From Methylomonas methanica (GTDB lineage: Bacteria > Pseudomonadota > Gammaproteobacteria > Methylococcales > Methylomonadaceae): a stretch of DNA of 64,000 nucleotides. The stretch covers positions 182,036 through 246,035 of the forward strand of contig NZ_LUUG01000049.1 in NCBI RefSeq assembly GCF_001644035.1, in the 5' to 3' direction. Positions 44,086 to 52,274 of the stretch are shown here, one piece after another. The notes beneath the pieces are model-generated. The model made no database searches and had not been told where the DNA came from. It saw only the letters and a list, made by a program, of their open reading frames with translations. Positions within the stretch are counted from its first letter, which is position 1. Each line of letters starts with the position of its first letter. The position numbers and the translations under genes were made by a program.

Positions 44086-44835
44086 ATGGAAAACGACTAC
44101 GCGATTTTTACCCAGAAACAGATTGTCAATTACCTAACGGAAATCCAGCAGCGTAATTGCATTTTATCCGCTCGCTATGGGGCCGATAATCAAGCGTTTC
44201 TAACCGCGATTGTGCAAATTGACCCAAAGCGCAATGTCTTGGCGATAGACGTGGCGCCTAAACAAGAATTGACTGATCGCTTGTTATTGAGCGAGCGTGT
44301 GCATTTCTCCACCCAGGTGGACGGGATCGAGGCGGCATTCCATGGGTTGAACATCAAATTGGCGCAAGGCGAGCATGGCGCGGTGTTGACCATGCCTTTG
44401 CCGGATAGGCTGTATTGGCGGCAGCGGCGTAATTATTATCGGGTGAAAGTACCGCAATCGCATGCAGGCACGTATTGCCAATTCGGTTTTAACGTGACCG
44501 ATGCGAATGGCGAGCAAAAATCCCTCGTTAAAGTATTCAAGCTCATGGATATTGGCTTATGCGGGCTGGCTTTATTCAATCCGGATCATGATTTACAGCA
44601 GGAATTGGTCACTATTGAAGCCAGCAGTTGCATGTTATTCCTGCACGACCATGAACATCACCACGCCGACGTCGGGTTGCTCGCCAAATACAGTATCGAT
44701 GTCAAAACCAGCACGATAACCACGGCGCATCGGATAGGTTTTCAATTTACCGCCATTTCGCCGGCTTTTGAGAGCAGCGTGCAGATCTACATGCAATCTA
44801 TAGAACGGATGCTGAAAAACATCGATAGTCATTAG
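44086..44835 (+). CDS. YcgR-like PilZ protein
   Basis: A 249-residue c-di-GMP effector: N-terminal YcgR domain (about 5-105) and PilZ domain (about 110-240). The binding motif RxxxR is seen in RQRRNYYRV; the second motif, usually DxSxxG, reads DIGLCG. Such proteins act as flagellar brakes or control surface traits. It stands alone after the RAYT island. Confidence 0.85.
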   Translation: MENDYAIFTQKQIVNYLTEIQQRNCILSARYGADNQAFLTAIVQIDPKRNVLAIDVAPKQELTDRLLLSERVHFSTQVDGIEAAFHGLNIKLAQGEHGAVLTMPLPDRLYWRQRRNYYRVKVPQSHAGTYCQFGFNVTDANGEQKSLVKVFKLMDIGLCGLALFNPDHDLQQELVTIEASSCMLFLHDHEHHHADVGLLAKYSIDVKTSTITTAHRIGFQFTAISPAFESSVQIYMQSIERMLKNIDSH

Positions 44836-45010
44836 ATCAGCGTTAACACGCCCTGTTTCTGTTAATCTCCAACGACAGCTAGGCTCAAAGCAAAACCCTA
44901 ATCAAAAGGCAAGTTCACCGATAGCCATCGACGCCAGAGAGAACAATGCCTTCTGTACCACAAGGGCTTGGCTTTGCAATTACACCCGTTTAGACAAAAG
45001 GCAAGATATC

Positions 45011-45643
45011 GTGTCAGTCATCAGACTATTGCTACCCGCGCAAGGGTTTGCAGAAATTAGCCTTAAGCCGGAAGAGCTGGAGAAACAAGGTATTGTTGTC
45101 ATAACAACCGAGCCAAATCCTACGGAACCGATGAATTTCGCGGCTATGGACATAGTCCTGATCGATGGTGATGCGGCCTTGCAAGACAATCTGGCCCTGA
45201 TCGATCAGATAAAAGCCATTGCACCCTCCAGTAAATTTATGGTCTTGCTTCGCCATTCCAGCGCCCATGCCGTAACCTATATGCAGGCCGGTGTGACGGG
45301 ATTGTTGGCAGCGCTTCCCGACGCGGTGAAGTTGGCCGAGATCATCCGCAAGATTGTGCAAGGTCACTATTACCTGGATCAAGACATTGCTCAGCTCTTG
45401 GCCATGCGGCAAATCAAAAAGCAACTGGACCCGTTTATTTCGCTGAGCTCGCGTGAGTTCGATGTGTTCTGTCTGTTAGCCGAAGGCTGCTCGTTACAAA
45501 CCATCGCCACACAATTGGCTATCAGCAGTAAAACCGTGTCCAATTGCCAAACCCAGATCAAACTTAAACTGGCTCTTGAGAACCGGGAAGATATAAAAAA
45601 GTTTGCGAATTGCCATGGCTTGATTATCGATAACAGCGTATGA
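45011..45643 (+). CDS. LuxR-type regulator with degenerate receiver
   Basis: A 210-residue protein with a receiver-like N-terminal domain (about 1-115) and a LuxR helix-turn-helix (about 140-200, LSSREFDVFCLLAEGCSLQT, ISSKTVSNCQTQIKLKL). The start is GTG 45011. MDIVLIDGD places an Asp at the phosphorylation site, but the acidic pocket near the N-terminus is missing, so phosphorylation is doubtful. It lies before the PepSY gene. Confidence 0.8.
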   Translation: MSVIRLLLPAQGFAEISLKPEELEKQGIVVITTEPNPTEPMNFAAMDIVLIDGDAALQDNLALIDQIKAIAPSSKFMVLLRHSSAHAVTYMQAGVTGLLAALPDAVKLAEIIRKIVQGHYYLDQDIAQLLAMRQIKKQLDPFISLSSREFDVFCLLAEGCSLQTIATQLAISSKTVSNCQTQIKLKLALENREDIKKFANCHGLIIDNSV

Positions 45644-45686
45644 TTCCCGTTATTCGGGAATTTTTCCTTTTTTTGCGAGGTAGCTT

Positions 45687-46211
45687 ATGAAAAAGTCATT
45701 ATTAACATTATCTGTATTAGCCGGTTTTAGCATGTTGTCCGCTAGTGCCGTGGCAGCCGATCAAGGCCTGGAAAACTGCATCCAAGCCGTAAAAAAAGAA
45801 AAAACTGGCGAACTGGTCAAACTGGAAAAGCTCAACGTAGCCGGCAAAGGGGCTTATGAACTGGAATTGCGCGACAGCAATCGCCAGGAATGGGAATTCA
45901 TGTGCGACGCCGACAGCGGCAAGCTGACTGAAAAAGAATCTGAAGTGGCCGATCCGAATAGCCAGGCATTCAAAAAGAATGTCAAAGTCACTGAAGAAGA
46001 TGCTGCGGCGATTGCGCTAAAAGCCTTCCCCGGCACGATTCAGGAAGTCGAATACGAAGTCGAGGAAAACGGCGGCTCGTCTTATGAATTCGACATCGTC
46101 AACGACAAAGGTCTGGAAACCAAAATTGAAGTGGACGCCGCCAGCGGAAAAATCATCGAAACCGCAACCGAGGAATGGGAAATCGGCGAAGAGGCTGACG
46201 AAAAACGTTAA
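45687..46211 (+). CDS. Exported PepSY-domain protein
   Basis: A 174-residue protein with signal peptide (to VAA, about 23) and two PepSY domains (about 25-85 and 100-165; YELELRDSNRQEWEF and YEFDIVNDKGLETKIEVDA). Strongly acidic. PepSY domains often hold back proteases or bind metals. Starts 44 bases after the LuxR-type gene with GAGG in front, so the regulator may control it. Confidence 0.88.
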   Translation: MKKSLLTLSVLAGFSMLSASAVAADQGLENCIQAVKKEKTGELVKLEKLNVAGKGAYELELRDSNRQEWEFMCDADSGKLTEKESEVADPNSQAFKKNVKVTEEDAAAIALKAFPGTIQEVEYEVEENGGSSYEFDIVNDKGLETKIEVDAASGKIIETATEEWEIGEEADEKR

Positions 46212-46240
46212 TTCCATCCCCTGATAAAAGCCTTGGCAAA

Positions 46241-46263
46241 GGGACTCTCGCAAAGAGAGTCCC
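46241..46263. terminator. Hairpin between convergent genes
   Basis: Nine-base arms GGGACTCTC (46241-46249) and GAGAGTCCC (46255-46263) with loop GCAAA. No T run, but the position between convergent PepSY and the 46289 gene suits a terminator. Confidence 0.55.
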
Positions 46264-46288
46264 TGCGGCAACCAGCAGACCCGCCAAA

Positions 46289-48676
46289 TTAGGTGTTGAT
46301 ATCAAAGCCTATCGCCTGCCGATGCTTCTCCCAGGTGTTATCCAGCAATAGAAAATAACCGAATAACTGGTATTGGTATTCCGCCGGATCGGTAGCCGAG
46401 TGAAACGGCACCAGCAAAGCGGTGGAATATATCAGCTGGCCCAGGAACAAGCCCTCGGCAATCTCCACCAACTCATCCAGACACGTACCGATTGGCGCCG
46501 GACCGCCGATTAGCGGGTAGCGGTAATGGAACTGGAACACTTTCTTAGGCTTATCCGGCCCGTTGTTCATCGGCAGGATCGACTCCCGATCATCTACACC
46601 CAAAAAGCTATAGCCCTGCCTGACGAACGGCGACGGTCCGGCATCGGTGAGCTGTTGTATGGATGGCAGCGGCGGATGGTAATTCATATCCAATACCCTG
46701 AACAACGCATCGGTGGGTAGGATGCGCGAATCCTGGATGTTATTGCCAAATACCCAATGTTCGGCAGCTTCCCGTTCCCAGAAGGACTTGTCGTCTTTTG
46801 ACATGCCCTGGTCCCAACTGCCGCTGCTCAAATGCTCGGCGTAAACGCCAGGCTGTTGCCAATAATGCTCTCTATTTTTCTCCACCAATGCGTAATGCGG
46901 AAAGCTGGCCGGATGGGCTTTTAGCTCGGCCACCCGCTCCGGATAGCGTTGCGCCAGATCGTCGCTCTCGTCCAGCAGCATGCTCAATTTACGGCCACTG
47001 ATGCGTTCGAAAGACTTGCCGGCCCACGGAAATATAAAGCGGCCGATATTGGCCCACACCGCGTTCAGCAAATTAGGCGCGCGCGGATCGTTTTGCAGCC
47101 TATCGGCCAGCGCGGCCGGAATCATGCTGTGTTCCTGTAAAGAGCGAGCGATGTTGGCGATAAAGCTGTCACCAAAACCCCAATGCAAATTCAGCGTAGC
47201 GCCGTGGTAATAATCAAAGCCGCTGCAAGGATCGCTTTGCCCGTACCAAGCGCGCGCTTCGGGTGCTTCGAAACGGGTGTTGTAGCCCAGGCCCTGGCCT
47301 TGAAACACGCCATCGGCAATACGTGGCGCAACGCCGCAACGAAACAGACGATTCAACACCTCAAAATGCCGCAGATGATCATCCAAACCACTGGCTGCGG
47401 AAATTTTGCCTTGCTGGCGTTGCAACATTTGCAAAATGGATTCACCTGGCTGTAGCAACTCACGCACATCGCCATCGTTAGTTTTTGGCGACGCTTCCAG
47501 ACAAAATGTGGTGAATTTACGCTGCAACTCGGGATCGTCGCGCCAGCCGCTCGTCCATTCCACGCCGTCCGCTACGGCGCCCGGTTTGGACGGCACCGGT
47601 TTGTCGTAGCCCAGCTCCTTCCAGCCCCGTTCGCCGGGCCGGGGCCGTAGGTTCGGAAAGGCTGCGTCGGCAAACGCCTCGCGAGCGCGAGCGGTATCTA
47701 TCATCAAAAAGAAGCCGTTATTTTGATAGCCGTAATCGACTGAGTTATCGCCGGTATACGCTTCGCCCAATTCCCATTCCGGCGGATGATCGCCAAACAA
47801 AGGTAACTGCAAAGTGCCGAGACTGTAATGATGGGTGGCCATGACCAATTGACCCAGATAGACGCCGTCCTCAATTTGTACCAACTCGTCGATTAGCCGT
47901 GTCATCGGGAACGCCGGATGCAAGTCGTGCCAACGATAATTAAGCTGATACACGGCTTTGCCGTTCATCTCTCCAACCACTGACTTGCCCGGCAAGGAGA
48001 GGAAAATTCCGCCGGTTTTCACATACGGAATGGCTTTTTCCTTGGTCAGATTTTGCGCAAGCAATTGGCTATCGAAGCCCTGCGCTTTGGTATCCAACGG
48101 CCGGTCCCGCAGATTCCAGAACTGGGTTAGAACCGGCATGCCCAAGCTTTGAATGAAATTGGGATCGTCCGGTTCGCGGAAAAAATTCCGGCCGATACGA
48201 GTCGTTTCCGGATCGTAATTAAAGATCGCGACCGGATCGTGGCCACATTTCGTGGCGAACACCTCTTTAGTCACCGGCTCAAACGTCTTACCCATCCATA
48301 AACCGGTACTGGCGTAAGTAACATTCCACAGCGTTGCCATCCATTCCAGATGTGCCAGCATCGAGCGGTTTTCGCCGTGTTTCTTCGCGGTCTCCTTAAA
48401 ATAATCGCTATCGCGAATAGACATCGAGACCCCTATCATCGGCCCGTCCAGCGGCGTGCTGGCGCCGCACTTGAATAATGTCAGCAGTTTTTCGTGGACA
48501 GCGTCCCATTCCTCGCGGCGCAGATTGTCTCCCAGAATTTTGCGAAAGCGGCCCAGCATAGGCAGCGCGCCGTCTTGAAGATCGTTGGCAAGAATAGCTT
48601 CGAGCGCATTGGCCAACGCTTGTGTTTCAGGCTCCGAAGCGGTTGGGAAATTGGCGACATTGAGATAGTTGTTCAT
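46289..48676 (-). CDS. Large two-half repeat protein of the glycyl-radical cluster, unknown
   Basis: A 795-residue protein without signal peptide. Its two halves are related: LLTLFKCG (near 64) and LNRLFRCG in half two; GLWMGKTFE (125-133) and FPWAGKSFE (near 549-557); YQLNYRWHDLHP then DELVQIEDGVYLGQL (242-276) against FQFHYRY then DELVEIAEGLFLGQL (714-747); GFFLMIDTA against GYFLLLDNT. So an ancestral unit of about 300 residues was duplicated. I do not recognise the fold. Last gene of the operon; GGGGAAGGA precedes the start. Partner or tailoring enzyme for the lipase and radical enzyme are possibilities. Confidence 0.75.
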   Translation of the reverse strand: MNNYLNVANFPTASEPETQALANALEAILANDLQDGALPMLGRFRKILGDNLRREEWDAVHEKLLTLFKCGASTPLDGPMIGVSMSIRDSDYFKETAKKHGENRSMLAHLEWMATLWNVTYASTGLWMGKTFEPVTKEVFATKCGHDPVAIFNYDPETTRIGRNFFREPDDPNFIQSLGMPVLTQFWNLRDRPLDTKAQGFDSQLLAQNLTKEKAIPYVKTGGIFLSLPGKSVVGEMNGKAVYQLNYRWHDLHPAFPMTRLIDELVQIEDGVYLGQLVMATHHYSLGTLQLPLFGDHPPEWELGEAYTGDNSVDYGYQNNGFFLMIDTARAREAFADAAFPNLRPRPGERGWKELGYDKPVPSKPGAVADGVEWTSGWRDDPELQRKFTTFCLEASPKTNDGDVRELLQPGESILQMLQRQQGKISAASGLDDHLRHFEVLNRLFRCGVAPRIADGVFQGQGLGYNTRFEAPEARAWYGQSDPCSGFDYYHGATLNLHWGFGDSFIANIARSLQEHSMIPAALADRLQNDPRAPNLLNAVWANIGRFIFPWAGKSFERISGRKLSMLLDESDDLAQRYPERVAELKAHPASFPHYALVEKNREHYWQQPGVYAEHLSSGSWDQGMSKDDKSFWEREAAEHWVFGNNIQDSRILPTDALFRVLDMNYHPPLPSIQQLTDAGPSPFVRQGYSFLGVDDRESILPMNNGPDKPKKVFQFHYRYPLIGGPAPIGTCLDELVEIAEGLFLGQLIYSTALLVPFHSATDPAEYQYQLFGYFLLLDNTWEKHRQAIGFDINT

Positions 48677-48733
48677 GGTCCTTCCCCTGTAATTGTTATA
48701 TTTTCTGGCTTAGGCCGGACGTATGGTCCCGGC

Positions 48734-49597
48734 TCAAAAGCCTTGTTGTTTTAGGTCTTTGACTATGTCGAGGTACACCGCCGGAATATTGAAATGCGTC
48801 AGCAGCACACCGCGATAGTCCACCAAGTCGCCATGCGACAAGCCGTGGTCGGGATCGCCCTCGCCTATCAGCCCGCGAAATCTGCCCCATTGGCAGGATA
48901 GCGTGGAGACCATGCCGTCGTTGTCGCCTTCTGTGCGCTTCAGCAACACATGGGTGGCAGCAAACACCGGGTCGTCGATAGCCCGACGCATCAGGGTGCC
49001 GTAGCTTTGGTAGTAAACGCCCGGCATATCGGGTACCTGTTGATTAAATTCTGCCAGGTACTTATGCGTGAGCTGTCGAATGGCCATACCCGCTTGCGGG
49101 CTTTTATCGCCGGTGATTCTGGCCAGGATGTCCATCGCCCCAAATCCCAAGCGCTGCGCCAGGCGTTTGAAGAAATTTATGCTTAGCAGGTTTTGGGTAT
49201 CGGGAATGTCGCCTGCCACCAGATCCGCCACGGCCGAGCCATGATGCGGCGTGCACACCGTGGTCAGACTGGCGACTTTTTCGGCCATATCCAGCTTGGA
49301 AATCAGATAGCGTGCTTCCAGGCCGCCCTTGGAATGAGCGATGATATTGACCTTTACCGATCCGGTTTCGCTAAGCACCCGTTCAACATTGGGCTTCAGC
49401 GCGAGCGCGCTGTTTTCATGACTATTCCAGGCATCCAAACCGCCCTGAATTACCTGAGCACCGGCGGCTTCCAAAACTTTAGGAATCCGCCCCCAGGAGT
49501 TCAGCATCAACATATCGTCGCGGTAGCCGATGCCGTGTAACAAGACGATGGGGTATAGGGTACGGCAAGATAGATCGGCTTCGGTATTGGCGTTCAT
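48734..49597 (-). CDS. Lipase-like alpha/beta hydrolase
   Basis: A 287-residue protein of the bacterial triacylglycerol lipase type: PIVLLHGIGYRDD (oxyanion, about 17-29), nucleophile elbow AHSKGGLEARY (Ser near 118) and a distal GDNDGMVS with the likely Asp, with His in DHGLSHGDLVDY. No signal peptide, so it probably acts in the cytoplasm. AGGAGA before ATG. It lies 22 bases after the DUF6765 gene. Confidence 0.85.
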   Translation of the reverse strand: MNANTEADLSCRTLYPIVLLHGIGYRDDMLMLNSWGRIPKVLEAAGAQVIQGGLDAWNSHENSALALKPNVERVLSETGSVKVNIIAHSKGGLEARYLISKLDMAEKVASLTTVCTPHHGSAVADLVAGDIPDTQNLLSINFFKRLAQRLGFGAMDILARITGDKSPQAGMAIRQLTHKYLAEFNQQVPDMPGVYYQSYGTLMRRAIDDPVFAATHVLLKRTEGDNDGMVSTLSCQWGRFRGLIGEGDPDHGLSHGDLVDYRGVLLTHFNIPAVYLDIVKDLKQQGF

Positions 49598-49619
49598 GAG
49601 TTGTCTCCTGCTTATCGGC

Positions 49620-50678
49620 TTAGCCCGCGCAAATGCCGTACTTGGGCAAAATATCGTGCAGCACCGTCAAGCGATGCAATTGCAGGGCGTCGTGGAATAA
49701 CTTCCAGTCACTGCTTAAAAATCCGGGCTTATAGGGGTGAACACGTAAATCCCAACTGCTGCCCAAGGCTTTTTCCTTCCAGGACCCCACACCTTCCGCG
49801 ACGTAACTAATCTCGGCGCCGCCAAAACTAAATCTTTCGCCGTTAAAGCCGCTTTTGACGATATCCAGCCATCTGTCATGACGCGCTTTATCTTCTTTAA
49901 TTTTTAATTCCAGAAAGATTTTATTCAGTAAGGCCTTATCCGCAGCCGGCAACCCGCTTGGGGGTTTATTCAGGTACTGCTGCATGGCTTTACACATCGC
50001 ATCCGCAGCCTTGCAAAAATCCGTGGGGTTATCGCGCTCAACCCAGACACCGCCACCGTTCTTATACTGCCAATGCAAAAACGGTAGATCGGGAAACATC
50101 TTGGCACGACCATGACCCAAGGGCGGAATGACATCGTCCAGCCAATCTTCCAACATATGCTGGAGTTGCTTGGCATACATACCGGAGCTTTTGATTTCTC
50201 TGGCATGTTCCACTTCATTGATATCGTGAATCACTCCGGCAAAACCTTGGTGCGACCAGGTATCGGCGTAAACATGCAAGGCTATCCCCAACCGATGCAG
50301 ACTGTATGGTTTACCTTTATCGTTGACAGCCGCCTGCACCATCTCCTTGGCCGGCGGACTATCCGGCAAGCAGACGATTTTCTGGATAAAGCTACCGTCC
50401 GGATCTTCGCCCGGCCCCTTACCGCCGTTACCCGGAAGAAAATGGAACGGCAACCAGATCAGGTGGTTGTAATCGTTGTTCAAATTGCCGACATCGGTGC
50501 TTTTATGGGAGGAATGTATCCGCGCATAAAAAGCATCGTTGTCGAAATGCACGACGCCTTCGCTGACGGCATCGTCAACGTATTGCGCCGAATAGGCAAT
50601 GATGTCGGCTTGAGCATGATCGAACCCGGCCGTGCGGGCGGAGACATAGGTGACGGCGTGATGAAAATCGGTTTGCAT
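49620..50678 (-). CDS. DUF6765 protein
   Basis: A 352-residue protein starting MQTDFHHAVTYVSARTAGF, with AYSAQYVDDAVSEG and HRLGIALHVYADTWSHQGFAG. The spread His/Asp residues recall zinc-dependent phospholipase C or S1/P1 nuclease folds, which would suit a lipid-linked operon, but this is inference. Start 50678 has AGGAGAG; the longer reading overlaps the activase gene. Confidence 0.75.
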   Translation of the reverse strand: MQTDFHHAVTYVSARTAGFDHAQADIIAYSAQYVDDAVSEGVVHFDNDAFYARIHSSHKSTDVGNLNNDYNHLIWLPFHFLPGNGGKGPGEDPDGSFIQKIVCLPDSPPAKEMVQAAVNDKGKPYSLHRLGIALHVYADTWSHQGFAGVIHDINEVEHAREIKSSGMYAKQLQHMLEDWLDDVIPPLGHGRAKMFPDLPFLHWQYKNGGGVWVERDNPTDFCKAADAMCKAMQQYLNKPPSGLPAADKALLNKIFLELKIKEDKARHDRWLDIVKSGFNGERFSFGGAEISYVAEGVGSWKEKALGSSWDLRVHPYKPGFLSSDWKLFHDALQLHRLTVLHDILPKYGICAG

Positions 50679-50695
50679 GATGACTCTCCTTGAAA

Positions 50696-51592
50696 TCAAC
50701 TGGCCTGCAAGCAATCGATGCAGTGTTCTATCTCGGCATCGCTCATGAAGGCGCCGTGCCGATATTCGACATCCATGTCAAAGCGCTGCAGCTTGTCCAG
50801 CCACAATGGGTTATAAGGCAAGACGCTGACCTGCTTGATCCGGTGCTCCCGCAAAAATCGGGCGATGCCGCGCAGATTTTCATCGGTGGCGGTAATCTCG
50901 GGGATCAATGGAATGCGTATCTTGACCGGAATCTCGGCGCTCTCGGTCAGGCGCAACAAATTGTCCAGAATGTGCCGATTGGAATGACCGGTGTGCCGAA
51001 TGCTGGCGGCTTCGTCTATCAGTTTTAGATCGAAATAGATCAAATCCAGCCAAGGCAGCAACAGGCGGGCAAAGCGCCCAAAATTGAACATGCCGTTGGT
51101 TTCGATGGCGGTACGAATGCCGACTGCTTTGAGTTTTTTGAAAAATTCGTGCAGAAAATTCATCTGCGTGGTGCATTCGCCACCGGACGCCGTAACGCCG
51201 CCGCCGGTAGCGTCGAAAAAGGGCTTGTCTATTGCCACCCGATAAAACAGCTCATCCACATTCAGCCATTGCCCGACTTGCTCCAAGGCGTGCCGAGAGC
51301 ACACCGTCGCGCAGCGTCCGCATTTATCGCAACGTTCCCGATCAAGCCGCAGCAGCTGGTCTTGCAGGGTTAAGGCTTTGGTTTTACAGGCCTTGATACA
51401 AGGCCTATCGCAGTCGTCCGGATGACAGAGCTCGGGGCGAAAAGACAGGGATGGCCCCGGAGCTATGCCCTCGGGATTTTGACACCAACTGCAATTAAGC
51501 GGACAGCCTTTGAAAAACACCGTCGTGCGGATGCCCGGCCCGTCCTCGCTGGTATTGCGTTTGATATCGAAGATGTAGGCTTTGCTGTCCAT
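50696..51592 (-). CDS. Glycyl-radical enzyme activating protein
   Basis: Radical SAM activase of 298 residues that places the glycyl radical on its partner enzyme. CPLNCSWC (near 30-37) binds the catalytic [4Fe-4S] cluster; a ferredoxin-like insert (CDRPCIKAC and CDKCGRCATVC) holds two more, as in activases of the glycerol/choline type. GGGVTASGGE binds SAM. Encoded two genes after the radical enzyme with the same orientation. Confidence 0.93.
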   Translation of the reverse strand: MDSKAYIFDIKRNTSEDGPGIRTTVFFKGCPLNCSWCQNPEGIAPGPSLSFRPELCHPDDCDRPCIKACKTKALTLQDQLLRLDRERCDKCGRCATVCSRHALEQVGQWLNVDELFYRVAIDKPFFDATGGGVTASGGECTTQMNFLHEFFKKLKAVGIRTAIETNGMFNFGRFARLLLPWLDLIYFDLKLIDEAASIRHTGHSNRHILDNLLRLTESAEIPVKIRIPLIPEITATDENLRGIARFLREHRIKQVSVLPYNPLWLDKLQRFDMDVEYRHGAFMSDAEIEHCIDCLQAS

Positions 51593-51607
51593 CTCCCTGC
51601 TCCATAT

Positions 51608-52261
51608 TCAGGCCGCTTTGGGAAGGTCCAGGGACAACTGGATATCCGTGGCGATGGCGCCCAGTTTGAACAGATGACCGACGTGGCCGGTCAGTTGCAC
51701 CAGATTCTCCAGCAACAAACCGACAATATCGACACCGGAACGGCCCAACAGGCCGATGATGGATTGCACGTCTTTAAAGCGCACCACCAGATCGACCCGG
51801 TTGGGATCATTCTCAATTTGATCAGCCTGGCTTTCGCTAAGCACTTGGGTATTGACCAGCGCCAGCGAGTTCAGCGCCTGGCCGAAGGGGGTCTTGATAT
51901 ACAGTGCTTCGGGATTCGGGCAGAACCTCAGCAACACGTTCATGTCGTCGCCGCGCCGGCTGGTGCGGATCAAAAATTTACCTTGGTAATAACGGCGGCC
52001 GCCCGGCGCGGCGGGATCGAGAATCACGAAATTTTCCTCGAAAAAGGCATTGGCCTTAGCGGCTTGCGCGGCGTCCAGATGGCAATCGCGCAATAAATAG
52101 CCAAATCCCAAACGCAAAGCAACAGCCATGCCGCCTGCCAGTAAGCGACCCTGGGCCTTATCCAGCACGGCCGGCAGATCGCCGGCCTGGGTCGCGGCCT
52201 TGGCACCCAACTTCAAGGTTTTTTGTAAATTCGGGAATAAACAGGGAAATCCGGCATGCAT
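51608..52261 (-). CDS. Possible SCP2-like lipid carrier, between radical enzyme and activase
   Basis: A 217-residue protein with no signal peptide. The C-terminal half (about 75-215; NVLLRFCPNPEALYIKTPFG, VDLVVRFKDVQSIIGLLGR, ATDIQLSLDL) has the look of a sterol-carrier-protein-2 fold, a hydrophobic-ligand carrier. I hold this loosely. Start 52261 has GGAG upstream and lies 13 bases after the radical enzyme stop; 15 bases separate it from the activase gene. Confidence 0.6.
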   Translation of the reverse strand: MHAGFPCLFPNLQKTLKLGAKAATQAGDLPAVLDKAQGRLLAGGMAVALRLGFGYLLRDCHLDAAQAAKANAFFEENFVILDPAAPGGRRYYQGKFLIRTSRRGDDMNVLLRFCPNPEALYIKTPFGQALNSLALVNTQVLSESQADQIENDPNRVDLVVRFKDVQSIIGLLGRSGVDIVGLLLENLVQLTGHVGHLFKLGAIATDIQLSLDLPKAA

Positions 52262-52274
52262 GACAGTTCTCCAA

